Shown: piece by piece, positions 9,805 to 24,781 of the stretch
How the letters are laid out: every line of letters starts with the position of its first letter
How positions within the stretch are numbered: the first letter of the stretch is position 1
From: Paratrimastix pyriformis
Lineage: Eukaryota > Preaxostyla > Paratrimastigidae
Direction: 5' to 3'
Length of the DNA: 64,000 bases
Assembly (NCBI GenBank): GCA_027972325.1
Contig: JAPMOS010000009.1
Span: forward strand, 766,001 to 830,000
The notes under the pieces: generated by a model
Seen by the model: the letters and a program-made list of their open reading frames with translations, nothing else
The model's database searches: none
Told to the model about the DNA's origin: nothing
Position numbers and translations under genes: made by a program

Positions 9805-11849
9805 TCAACACAGCCGGGAGGCGGGGCAGACATCGACGGGGAGCTCGTCAATCTCGGTGTTGTAGAACTGCTGGATCTCGCGCAGCATGGCCACATCGTC
9901 CGAAGTGACGAAGTTGATGGCCACACCCTTACGACCGAACCGGGCCGAACGACCGATACGGTGGATGTAGGACTCCTGTTGGGGGGGAAGGACAGGAAGG
10001 GGCGTGAGGAGTGGCACAAGACGCGGGGAGGGAGCAGCAGGGCGGGTGGGTGGTGGATGTCAGAGTTTCTTTGAACAGCAGGGTTTGATTCTCAGACAGG
10101 GATAACTGAATGAAAAAAAACAAATCTCATCACGCAAACGCACCCGTTGGGTATCATCCCCCCGGTCCAGGCCAAGAAAAACGGACCTTCTCAGTGGGCA
10201 GGTCGAAGTTGATGACGAGGGACACCTGCTGCACATCGATACCACGGGCCAGCAGATCGGTGGTGATCAGGACGCGGCTGGAACCGGTACGGAAGTTGTG
10301 CATAATGACATCACGCTGGGCCTGCTCCATCTGGCCGTGCTGTGGAACGAAAAGGAACAGAAGAAGAAGGATGAGGGTCCGGGGAGGCAAGCGGCGTCGG
10401 GCGAAACAACAGAAACATGAGGGGAAGAGCTCAGAGTTTCTTTGAACAGCAGGGTTTGATTCTCAGACAGGGATAACTGAATGAAAAAAACGAAAATCTC
10501 GTCCTCGGATTTCCACAGAAAGGGAGCGCAGACAGCAAGGCAAGAGCCGACAGACCATGGAGGAAACGGTGAAGTTGCGCGAGTGCATCTGCTCGGCCAG
10601 CTGCTCGACCTTCCGCTTGGTGTTGCAGAAAATGACGCACTGGGAAACCGAGAGGGTCTCGTAGAGGTCGCAAAGGGTGTCCAGCTTGTAGTCCTCGCGG
10701 TCGAGGGAGACGTAGAACTGCTTCAGACCAACGAGGGTCAGCTCGTCGCGGGGAACCAGAATGCGACGAGGGTTGCGCATGAACTTGCCGGTCATCTCCA
10801 AAATGTCGGCGGGCATGGTGGCACTGCGAGGCATCAAAAGAAGAGAGTTTATGAGCATACGTGTCTGAAGCCGTGTGGTGGTGCGAGAGGTATTCAAGGA
10901 GTGCGAGAAGAAGCACCGACCTGAGGAGGGCAGTCTGAACATCGGGCTGGAGAGTCTGGAAGATCTCATAAATCTGGTCCTTGAAACCCTTGGAGAGCAT
11001 CTCATCGGCCTCATCAAGGACGAAGGTGCGAATGGTCTCGGGGCGGAGGTGACCCTCACGAATCATGTGCATGACACGGCCGGGCGTGCCAACAACGATT
11101 TGAATGCCATCCTCGCGGAGGTTGCGGATGGTTTGGCCAACGCCAGTGCCACCAACAAGGCAGAAGATCTTGACATTCATGTACTGGGCGAGGGTGCTCA
11201 TAACCTGAAATCCACAATAACCCGGTCAGAAGAAGAGAGAAACAGAAAACCATATGAGTTAAAGCAAAAGGGACAGGAAGGTCAAAGATGTGATTGAGAA
11301 TTGGAAGCAAACGGCCAAAAATCAGAAGGAAAAGAAGCACACAAACCTTGGCGGACTGAGTGGCAAGCTCGCGGGTGGGAGAGAGAACCAGGGACTGGAC
11401 TTCATGGACATTCTCATCAACGAGCTGGAGAAGGGCAATGGAGAAGGTAGCGGTCTTACCGGTACCCGACTGGGCCTGAGCAATGACATCGCGGCGGGTC
11501 AGAATGGGCTTGATGGCCTTCTGCTGAATGACAGAGGGCTTCTCAAAACCATAGGCGAAAACACCGCGGAGAAGGGGAGACTTCAGCTGCAGGTCATCGA
11601 AGGTGTGGACAGAGTTGTCCTCGGGTTCCTCTTCGGGGACAACATCCTGAGGGTCCTCCTGCTTGGGAGCCTCGGAGGTGCGGGGAGCGTCACGTCTGGA
11701 TAGGAGGAGAAGAAAAGACCCAGAGAAGCCAGAACAGGACAAAAAGACAAAGAGAAAAGGGAGAGATGGACAATGAGTGAAATTTCTTGGGATAAATCGC
11801 AAGCCGCCGCCCCATTGGTTGAGGAATTAGGTGTCCCACGCTCTGCCAA
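9805..11849 (-). CDS. eIF4A-type DEAD-box RNA helicase
   Basis: Exons on the minus strand: 11347-11695, 10921-11204, 10556-10824, 10187-10339 and 9805-9975, plus a short N-terminal exon. The ATG at 11849 is a candidate start, but its splice to 11695 is not resolved. About 410 residues, as expected for eIF4A. Motifs in order: [12 protein letters not shown] (Q motif), AQSGTGKT (I), PTRELA, TPGR, DEAD (II), SAT (III, formed across an intron), VIFCNTK (IV), LARGIDV (V) and [13 protein letters not shown] (VI; an alanine sits where eIF4A usually has glycine). The enzyme unwinds mRNA 5' leaders in cap-dependent initiation; close relatives act in the exon junction complex, and I cannot separate these by eye. 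All five placed introns use GTTTGT, GTCGGT, GTCTGT or GTCCGT type donors. Confidence 0.95.
10060..10118. repeat. 59-bp element, copy 1, in an eIF4A intron
   Basis: The block starting TCAGAGTTTCTTTGAACAGC and ending in an A run is identical to 10431-10489 in the neighbouring intron. On the gene strand it begins with a T run and CATTCAG, which resembles a 3' splice site. Confidence 0.9.
10431..10489. repeat. 59-bp element, copy 2, in the next eIF4A intron
   Basis: Identical over 59 bp to 10060-10118; the flanking intron sequence is unrelated. The two copies lie 371 bp apart in the introns either side of the exon at 10187-10339. Confidence 0.9.
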
Positions 11850-12322
11850 TCAACAGAAGGAAGCAGAAGACCGACCGATCGGACATTCTGAAAGCTGTGC
11901 TGGTGTGGATTTTGAACTGGATCAAGCCACTATCCCAGGGAAAAACTCGACCGCACACGCTTGCGTGGTTTTTTTGTTCCCGGCAATTTGTCGGAACGTA
12001 TCCATCGCCTGCCCTGTCCGGCCAGTTTGCTCAAAACACAGGGCCATTATTTTTTTTTACGTACGGGAAGCAATCAATGTGTCGTTGTCATGTCTTGACC
12101 TACCTGCGCCACTTTCATCACCTTGCATGAGCTCTCTTTAACGCTTCTTTGTTTTCGATTCCTCAGAGTGCGAAATGGAGACGGATCAGTTTGAATCCGG
12201 GGACGAGGGGTTGAGGATCTGGGTGAGGGGTGGTCGATACGAAGACGAATTTCGAAAGACGGAACGATATTCTTCTTCACGGATGATGAAGGGAGAGGGT
12301 CCGGGGGTGTTATCGACACCCT
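11850..12322. other. Spacer, eIF4A upst‌ream region
   Basis: Lower GC than its neighbours, with T-rich stretches. Only short open frames on either strand; no motif or RNA gene recognised. It should include the eIF4A promoter and the 3' end of NADAR-A. Confidence 0.5.
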
Positions 12323-16753
<4,431 letters not shown>

Positions 16754-17056
16754 CAGTGTGGAAAAGAGAAAACAGTGCCAAAAGCACAGGTCATCGAAAC
16801 AGACATGGCTTGGGTAGGATTCCAGTTCCCCAGCGCAAGAGGTTCCCCAGTGAGGAAGAGACCAAACCCAGGTCGCTCTTTGTCAGAAACAAGAATGCGA
16901 AAGCAAACGAGTGGGGCCGACTGCGTTGCACCCATCACGAGGCGCGAAAAAAAACCGACGATGGGATAGACTCAACTGCCACCGAGTGAGCAACCAGAAG
17001 GGTTGTTTGTTCCTTTACGTTTGTCCGTGTCCTCGTCAAACCGACCGCGCACATTA
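16754..17056. other. Divergent intergenic region between NADAR-A and ART1
   Basis: About 300 bp separate the NADAR-A start codon (16753, minus) from the ART1 start codon (17057, plus), so the two genes could share a bidirectional promoter. A plus-strand frame 16747-16989 is open but has no family signature. Confidence 0.5.
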
Positions 17057-20000
17057 ATGTCATTGGGTCTGCTTCGCCAACATTATTTCACATTGTTAAC
17101 TGGACTTTTTTGACTCGAAATTGGTTGCTGCTGTTAGCCTGTCCGAATTCTCCTTGTCCGAACCCTGTGGACCCCTCGTTGGGCTATTGCTCCGAGCGTT
17201 GTAAACGCATCTGTGAATGTCTCGGAATCCAAGCCGCCCCAGGTTCGCGTCACTTATTCTCATCCTCGTGCCAAGTCTTGTTCTTTGACTTAGTTCCGCC
17301 GCCGTTTGCTCCACCACCACCACCACCACCACCACCATCGAATCCACGTTCCGGGGCGGATTCGTACCCGAGTTCTGACCAGAGTGGCTCCGAACAAGGT
17401 TGGCGAGGCAGCGGAGGCCGAAACAGCCCGCCCACGCGGCGGCTCTCCCCCCCTTCGCGCACCTCGTACCCGCCAAGTGAGCCCGGATGGCCAGGATCCG
17501 GATCTGTTTATGGCTCGCAACCCGAGGAACGATATTCATCGTATCACAATCCTCACCAGAGGCGGACCTCTCCCCGCCTCCACCGCCCCCGCCCCCTCCC
17601 CCGACGGCCACCGGGTACCCTCCACCATACTCGGACTCTGCGCCCTTGTGGTCGCCTCAAGTCCAAGCCCACGCTCCCGCCCCTACCTCTGGCTATCCCC
17701 CCGCGCCATGCTCCCCGGAGGGCTGGTCTGCAGCGGCACAGCAACCATCGACACCCCCGTCGGGCTACCCATCGCCATCATCCAGCTACCCGACTCCCGG
17801 TTACGCGTCCGGGTACCCCGGAGACCGCTCCTCGCCCCCCCAGTCCCCTTACGCGGCCGCCCCGCCTCCCCCCGCGTACGGGGCTACCTCCGGGTACGCC
17901 GCCTCTACCCCTTACCCACCCGCCTACGGGGGAGCCTCAGGCTATCCCGTGGCTCCACCCCCGCCTCCACCCGCCTATGGAGCGACAGCCACCACCGCCG
18001 GCTACCCCCCGTCGACATCATCCGGGGCATATCCACCGCCACCGCCCCCATACGCCACTGCGGTCGCGTCATCCCAACCCGGGGCATATCCACCCGCCTC
18101 GTCGTCTTCGTATCCTTACGCACCCGCTCCGCCATCATATGTCAACCCCTCCTCGCCCAGTGCCTTCGCTCCCCCGCCACCGCCATCCCAACCCGTGCCC
18201 ACCTGTCAGATGTGCCACACGAACCAGGCCACTGTGAACGCCGATGGGACGTTTTCCCCGTGCCCCCTGTGCGCGGCCCGGCTTGCACAGCCCCAGGTAA
18301 CGGTCCCCACCCCGGCTGCATCCCCGGCGGTTGTGGCTACTCCCCCGGCCCCCGCCCCGGCACCGGCACCGGCACCGGCATTCGTTCCGACCCCATGGCG
18401 CCCAAGTCGAACAATCTTCGTCTGTCATCCGACCTCTTGCGCTCTGCCCCGACTCTTTCCCTGTCCCTTGCACCTCTCCCTCCTCCTGCTCCTCCTCCCC
18501 TCCTCCTCCCTCCTCCTCCTCCTCCTCCTCCTCCTCCTCCTCCTCCTCCTCCTCCTCCTCCTCCTCCTCCTCCTCCTCCTCCTCCTCCTCCTCCTCCTCC
18601 TCCTCCTCCTCCTCCTCTCCTCCTCCTCCTCCTCCTCCTCCTCCTCCTCCTCCTCCTCCTCCTCCTCCTCCTCCTCCTCCTCCTCCTCCTCCTCCTCCCT
18701 CCTCCCCTCCTCCTCCTCCACTTTCTCGGCGGCTTCTCCATGCCACCACGATGCTGGTCCTGCCTCCTGACTTCGACCTTCTCTTCCGCCTCCCTCCCCA
18801 GCTCCCGCACTCATACCACCCCGGTCTCTGCTCTCATGCCACGCTGCGTAACATCGAACCGAGTGGACGCGTCCACCCGTTCTGCGGCCGCCGGTGCGCC
18901 CAGTCCTACCTGACGGCAAACCCGACTGCGCAGCCCCCCGCGCCCCCCTCGAAGGCCGATGCCCAAGCGGCCGCCGCCGCCTTGGCCGCCGGGGTCATGC
19001 CTGCTGCTCCAGCCCCGGCCCTAGCACAGGCACAGACGCCTGCCCCCGGCCCAGCCCCAGCCCCCGGCCCAGCCCCAGCCCTCGGCCCAGCCCCAGCCCC
19101 AGCTCCCGGCACGGCATACCACCCCGGTCTCTGCGCCCAATGCCACGCTCGTGCATGCAACATCGAACCGACCGGACGCGTCCACCCGTTCTGTGGCCGC
19201 CGGTGCGCCCAGAACTACCTGACGGCGAACCCGGGTGCGCAGCCCCCCGCGCCCCCCTCGATGGCCGATGCCCAAGCGGCCGCGACAGCCCTGGCCGCCG
19301 GGGTCATGCCTGCTGCTCCGCCAGCCGTTCCTGCCCCTGCCCCTGCCCCCGGCCCCGCCCCTGGGCGCTGCGGCGCCCCCAGTCCAGCCCCCGACACCAG
19401 CGCCCCAACAACCCCTGCCTCAGGCCGCCCAGCCCATCCAGGCGATCCCATTGTGCCCCCAGTGCATGGTGAGGCCGTGCCGCATCGATCCTCGTACTCA
19501 GCAGATCATGGGCTTGCGGGTCCCCTGCCCCCTCCCTCCCTCCTCCCCTCCTCCTCCTCCCTCCCCTCCTCCTCCTCCCTCCCTCCTCCCTCCTCCCCTC
19601 CCCCACACACACGGCCGTCCTGTTGCCGTGGTGACCCGAATCCTTCCGCAACACAGACACATGCGCACGCACGCACGCGCATCCACCGCACGCACGCACA
19701 CTTCCTGGTGCGGAATGCGGGGTCCCGGGTGCTGCTGTTCTGGTCCGTGGAGACGACGAAATCACTCGTTCTCTCGCCCCGCCCTACAGAAAGCATTGCC
19801 ATGATGCCGCCCTCGGAGCCACCGGCCCTACCGCGGCCCCGGTTGCCCCCGTCCCCGCGGGCCCTCCTCGTCTGCTTTGCCACAAAAGCTTCCTGAGGGG
19901 ACTGTGGGGATGGCGACCACACCGACGACTCCATCTCCTCCTACCCCCCCCCCCCCCCTCCTCCCCCCTAGTCCCGCCCGGCCCCGCCGTCGTTCTGCTT

Positions 20001-20410
20001 GCCCCGACGGACCACGAGTACATCTCGATTGCCGGCCAGTTCGCGAGCAAGTGGCTGCCCACCGCAGGCCCGGCCCCGGCCATCATCTCCATCTGCCGGG
20101 TGGTTCCCGCCCCGGCCGTGGACCAGCGCTTCTTCGCCTACCAAACCTCGGTCCAGCAGGCCCGGCAAAGTCCGCATATTCCCCTGTCCTTGGTGGTGTC
20201 CATTTACCTGCCAATGATGATGATGATGTTGTTGTTGTGGTTGTTGAAGATGGTGATGACTGGATGATGTTGACTGGATGATGATGGATGATGATGGATG
20301 ATGATGGATGATGATGGATGATGATGGATGATGATGGATGATGATGGATGATGATGGATGATGATGGATGATGATGGATGATGATGGATGATGATGGATG
20401 ATGGTCTGGC

Positions 20411-20487
<77 letters not shown>

Positions 20488-21262
20488 GGATGATGATGAT
20501 GATGATTGGATGATGATTGGATGATGATAATGATGTTGATGTTGATGTTGATGTTGATGTTGATGATGTTGATGATGATGATGATGGTGGCGGTGGTGGC
20601 GGTGATAGTGATGATGCTGATGCTGATGATGCTGATGATGTGATGATGATGATTGCATGAGTTCATCATAATGGTTCACACCCGCCCCACCACCACAGTT
20701 CACGTGCGCGACTTCATGGGCCCCGGCAATACGCGGCGCCGGTTCCACGCGACTCGCTGCGCCTGCCAGGTTGGGGTCGGGGGTTCGACCGCCCTGTGCA
20801 CCAACGCCGCCTGTGCCATCTGCTCCATCATCAAGCAGGGCTTCCTGCTCAAGTTCGCAGCCGCGGGTAATTTCGGCAAGGGCATCTACTCCAGCTCGAC
20901 CCCTTCCAAGGTCCACTTTTTTTCTCTTGGTGTTTTTTGAAACTTCAGTCTTCTCTGCCCTTTTTATTCGCCCCTTTCCGGACAGGCCAATGGGTACGGG
21001 TCTGGGACCCCTCGGGCGATGTTCGCTGTGGATGTGGTCGCCGGAAAGGCGCATCAGGTCACGGCAGGTAATAGCACGCTGACTGCAGCCCCTGGTGGTG
21101 ACGACAGCGTGATCTACGATCCCGGGACCCCGGGCCAGTGCAACGACGAGGTCAGAAGAGAGAAATCGCCTCATTTTTCCTCATCGCCCGTTTCACCATG
21201 ATGTATAGCTAATCGTGTACAAGGAAGATGCAGTCCGCCCGATCTACCTCATCCGATATTGA
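17057..21262 (+). CDS. ART1: zinc-finger/low-complexity ADP-ribosyltransferase
   Basis: Exons placed: 17057-17066 (a 10-nt first exon, ATG TCA TTG G), 17138-17242, 17294-17476, 17560-18419, from 18802 to about 19519 (with a frame change near 19330-19380), one near 19790-19868, then 19972-20169, 20699-20910, 20986-21150 and 21209-21262. Order: an N-terminal finger (CPNSPC, GYCSERC), a Tyr/Gly/Pro-rich low-complexity region (repeated SGYP and YGA), CQMCH/CPLC, then repeated finger modules (HPGLCAQCHARACNIE with HPFCGRRC; CPQCMVRPC), and the ART fold. Catalytic signature H-Y-E: RRFHATRC, FGKGIYSSSTPSK, and KEDAVRPIYLIRY just before the stop. An inserted CTNAACAICSII cluster matches ART2-4. Fungal-type PARP-like proteins have the same fingers. 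It likely transfers ADP-ribose from NAD; the target is unknown. Confidence 0.82.
18480..18716 (+). repeat. CCT trinucleotide tract in an ART1 intron
   Basis: About 230 bp of almost pure CCT repeats, in the intron that runs from 18420 to 18801. It reads as poly-Leu, poly-Pro or poly-Ser in the three frames; none is credible protein. Confidence 0.9.
20212..20665 (+). repeat. ATG/GATG microsatellite tract in an ART1 intron
   Basis: Eleven or so tandem ATGATGG units (20277-20403), then ATG repeats (20415-20500) and mixed GTTGAT/GATGAT units. All sit between the GTCCGC donor at 20170 and the CACCACAG acceptor at 20698. Confidence 0.92.
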
Positions 21263-21819
21263 TCGCGATTTTGAGCTCGACCTCATCCGATATTGTGCGA
21301 CGATACTGCCTTTTCTGTCTTCAGAATGAGCCTCTTTTCACGCCTTTCAACATTCAACTTGGATTTGCCACAATGCGTGTTGCCCAGGGGATCTAGACAC
21401 ACTTGCCGGACATCTCAAGAAGAACCCACAGGCAGAGTGGGGGTACTGTGGGGATGGTGGACACGAGATCTCGCGGGTCAACAAAGGCGTGGGAGCGAGG
21501 GATCCCGAGAAAATGCGCGGCGGGGCCGCGATGGAAGCGGGACCAGGAACCTGAGGAATGGGCGATGCCAGGAGTCGTGGATGTGATAAGCCGTTTGAAC
21601 CGCCTGGCCATTCGACACGGATCGCGATGCGAGATTTCGCAACCCATCATCAGCACCAACTTGGGATCATAACTTGACAAACTCCAGCGGAGAACTCTGA
21701 GAAAAAGCGCACTTTGTGGCGCAGAGGGTTTACAACTGTCAGATGATCCGCGGAATCGTGCATTGTCCTAGTTGACACTTGACAACGCGACAATCTGGTG
21801 AGACCCGCAGTCTCTCGCG
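21263..21819. other. Spacer between ART1 and ART3
   Basis: No convincing coding frame. The last 17 bases of ART1 coding sequence (CTCATCCGATATTG) recur once at about 21280-21296, a small tandem copy. Confidence 0.5.
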
Positions 21820-23661
21820 ATGGCGGAGCAGCCACGTTGGTACTTCAAAGACGATAATGGCTCATTCCAACCTTATTCGCCTTTTATGCACATTGCAATC
21901 GATCAAGCATATCAGACGAACCCTCAGTTGCCAGTCATCATCGCGGATTATAAGATTACTTTCCTTCTGGTCTACTTTCCGGATCTCTTTCGCGTTTAAC
22001 TCTCTGCCTTGATAGAATGAGGAGGGAACTCAAACCGATCTCCTGACGAACAAAGATCGTGACATTTGTCGCTGGTTGCCCTCCACCCAACCGACCCTCC
22101 CTTCCCCGGATCCTCTTCCGAATTCTCTTCTACAACTGCGATCGCAACCGAAATCACCTCCGCATCCACACCCACATGCCCTATCTTTTTCGGCGTGTGT
22201 GCCACTGAGGCAACCATCGGTGGCACCCCCCCTCTGCCCGGTTTGCGGAGTTAACCCCTGCGCCGTGGAGGGTGAGCGGCTGCACGGATTTTGCTCGAGG
22301 GCATGCGCCGACGAAGGAATTGCCATGAGAATTCGACCCGCCCAATGGGCGACCACCGGCGTCCCGGGCCCCTCTTTGCCCAACCCACGCGAGCGGGTCT
22401 GGGAAGGGCAGGCCGATGGGACCCAGAACTGGGCGACCCTCAATCTGGTGGACGCTCAAACGGTTGAATATCTCAGCAGAGCCGTTGGAAACACGCTTCC
22501 CTCAGCGACCTATGACCCGACATCATCTCGGTTCGTGGCACCGGGTTTTTCAGGCATTGTTCGTTCCGTGCAATGGCAATTCTTCCATTCTTCTGCGGAG
22601 ACGTGGAAGGTCTGCCGCGGAAACCCCGACCCGTTCGCCGAATCCCCTCTCTTGTGCAGACCTACCCTGCCCAGACCGCGGTTCTCCTGGAGCGAAATCA
22701 TCTGGCCGGCCACCAGGGCCCGGTTGCCGTTGCCAGAGTGGCCATCTTTCATCTCGATGAGATGACTGCGGAGAGCACCGAATATGGCACGTTCCCCATC
22801 CGACGGGTGGCCAGCGACGAGGCTCCGCCCCAGGAGGAACTCAACCTTGTCATTTGTCGCGTTCGCAGGTGCCGGTCCATGTTTCCCTGGGCCATACTTC
22901 ACCTGTCATTTGCGGCTGGCCTTCAGAAACCCTTCTCCGTGACGTCGCTCCAACCTGAGGACGGCGGCGAGGGGGATGCGGTCTGGGAATACTTCACCAA
23001 CTGCTGGCGCAAACGAGGTGTTCCCGAGCCGCGACCCTGCTTCATCGCCAAGGTGTGGAACCGCGCATTGGCCACGCGCTATGCCAAATACCTCCAAACC
23101 ATCCCCCTGACTGAACGACGCGAGGAGTTCTTCTTCCACGGGACCACCTCCGCCTGCGGCAGCCAGTGGCGGGCCCAGAAGCACGGCTGCGGCAAGACGG
23201 ACGGCACCTGTGCCGTGTGCAGCATCCTCCACGGTGGCTTCGTCAAACAGGCCATTCGCGATCCCGGCCAGTCCTTCCAGCGCTTCGGGGCGGGCTTCTA
23301 CTTTGGGCTCGAGTCCACCAAGTCCAACGACTACACCGAACCTCCATCTGTGGCTGGCCGGGTTGCTTCACAGGACCCCAACCTGAGCCGGGTCATCCTG
23401 ATCTGCCGCTGTGTCGTGGGCCGGATCTACGAGTCCAGCCAGGAAGACCCACAGAAGACCCGCCAATGGACGCGGGCCCCTCAGGGGTTCGACTCTGTCT
23501 TGGGCGTGCCACTACCCCTCAACGTGCCCAAGCCGGGCCTGAAGTGGCCCGAGCACATCATCTACAGCGAGGATGCCATCCTGCCCATGTACGCCGTGGT
23601 GTACCACGCGCCCGCCCTGCCCCCGGGGGCCAGCGCCCCTTGCGGGTGCCAGGGCGTCTAA
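21820..23661 (+). CDS. ART3: WWE - zinc finger - ADP-ribosyltransferase
   Basis: Exons 21820-21969, 22016-22609 and 22660-23661 (introns 46 and 50 nt) give 581 residues. The first exon starts MAEQPRWYFKDDNGSFQPYS and, with the second (NEEGTQTDLLTN, RDICRW), has the spacing of a WWE domain, a fold that binds poly- or iso-ADP-ribose in known proteins. Next comes one finger, CPVCGVNPC with HGFCSRAC. The C-terminal third is the ART: EEFFFHGTTSACGSQW (His), FQRFGAGFYFGLESTKSNDY (Tyr) and YSEDAILPMYAVVY (Glu), with an inserted CAVCSILHGGF cluster, ending CGCQGV. All three H-Y-E residues are present, so activity is likely. It converges on NADAR-B, with stop codons about 200 bp apart. Confidence 0.88.
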
Positions 23662-23865
23662 ATTTCGCGCTTTCCTCCCTCCTCCCCTCCTCCCCCTCCC
23701 TCCCTCCCTCCCCCTCCCCCTCCCCCTCCCCTCCTCGGTGGTGAGAAAGTGGATGAATTCTGCTCTTTCGCTGGGTCTCCTTGTCTTCATTGCACAGAAG
23801 AGATGACGGAACGGACCGACTGGGGGGATGGCGTCACGCTGAGGAGCCGTAGCCAGATGAGGCAG

Positions 23866-24603
23866 CTAAGGCTCGTCGAAGCATATGTTCCGCAGAGGCC
23901 CCCGAAGCGGATCCGGAAGATCGAGCATCGGGATGCCGCCATAACCCCCGGGCTGGGCGACGGCACCTGGTACCCGAGCATAGGCCATTGGTGCCGGGGC
24001 ATAGGCCCCCGGGCCCGAAGCAAAAGCTAGGGCCGGAGCCGGGGCAGGAGCAGCAGGTGGATGTTGCCTCAGGTGCGTCCTGAGATCCATCAGCATTTGT
24101 CCAAGTTTGTTCTGTCCACTACCGTCGCCTCCATCACCCCAAAAATTGTCCTTGACGGTGTGTTCAACCAGGCGCCGGTTGCCTGTTTCCAGCAAACATC
24201 TCAGGGCGTGAGGGTTCTGCGTGAACTTGAAGTAGAGTGCATCCCACATGATGGCCAAGTTCTTATCACGCCAGTCCTGGATGAACATTGAATGGAGACG
24301 AGATGAGTTGTGAACAGGAACCAAACCTTTCGAACATCGGCAGGCCGTCTCCGTGTGAAATCGAATGCATCCCGAGCGAATGGGAGATTTCGAACCTCTT
24401 CTTGGAGTGCGGGGCTCTCGAACTTATGTGCCTGACCATCGGAAAGAGATCCAGAGCAAACTCAATGAAACGCCACCGACCTGAAAGTAATGTTCGCTGG
24501 TCTTCCATTGCCGACGGGTGGTGTCAATGAAAGGCGCGCGATCGTAAAAGTTGGTAAATTCGTAAAATGGCCTGTCCTTGTCGTAAAAGAGCACCGGTTC
24601 CAT
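23866..24603 (-). CDS. NADAR-B: single NADAR-domain protein
   Basis: Minus-strand exons: up to 24481 (start MEPVLFYDKDRPF, ATG at 24603, or an upstream exon to about 24750), 24327-24431, and 23866-24276. The complete domain reads in one frame: FYEFTNFYDRAPF, WKTSEHYFQ, AHKFESPALQEEV, DWRDKNLAIMWDALYFKF, LLETGNRRLVEHT, DNFWGDGGDGSGQNKLG, QMLMDLRTHL. These are the family's hallmark blocks (EHYFQAxKF; WGxGxDGxGxNxLG). A Pro/Ala/Tyr-rich tail follows. Members include bacterial YbiA, an N-glycosidase of riboflavin intermediates, and proteins that remove ADP-ribose from guanine in DNA. Its exon boundaries match NADAR-D exactly, so the two are paralogues. It lies tail to tail with ART3. Confidence 0.9.
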
Positions 24604-24781
24604 CGATTCGTCGACTCGCCGCACCCAGAATCCTATTTTCTTGCCCGGGGATCTGTTCCTTGTGTCATTATTGACAGGCGGAGTCCACCCCCCTCCCCCC
24701 TCCCCCCCGAGGCGAACAAGGGACTCGGGCCAGGGTGGCCAGGGTCGCAATCTCAGCTGTGTAGGTGATCTTACAGAAAGT

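Noticed and set aside
18337-18919. Minus-strand poly-Gly/Glu/Arg ORFs
   Set aside because: They are readings of the CCT tract inside an ART1 intron.
20281-20486. A CRISPR-like array of short repeats
   Set aside because: The repeats have no unique spacers, and the setting is a eukaryotic intron.
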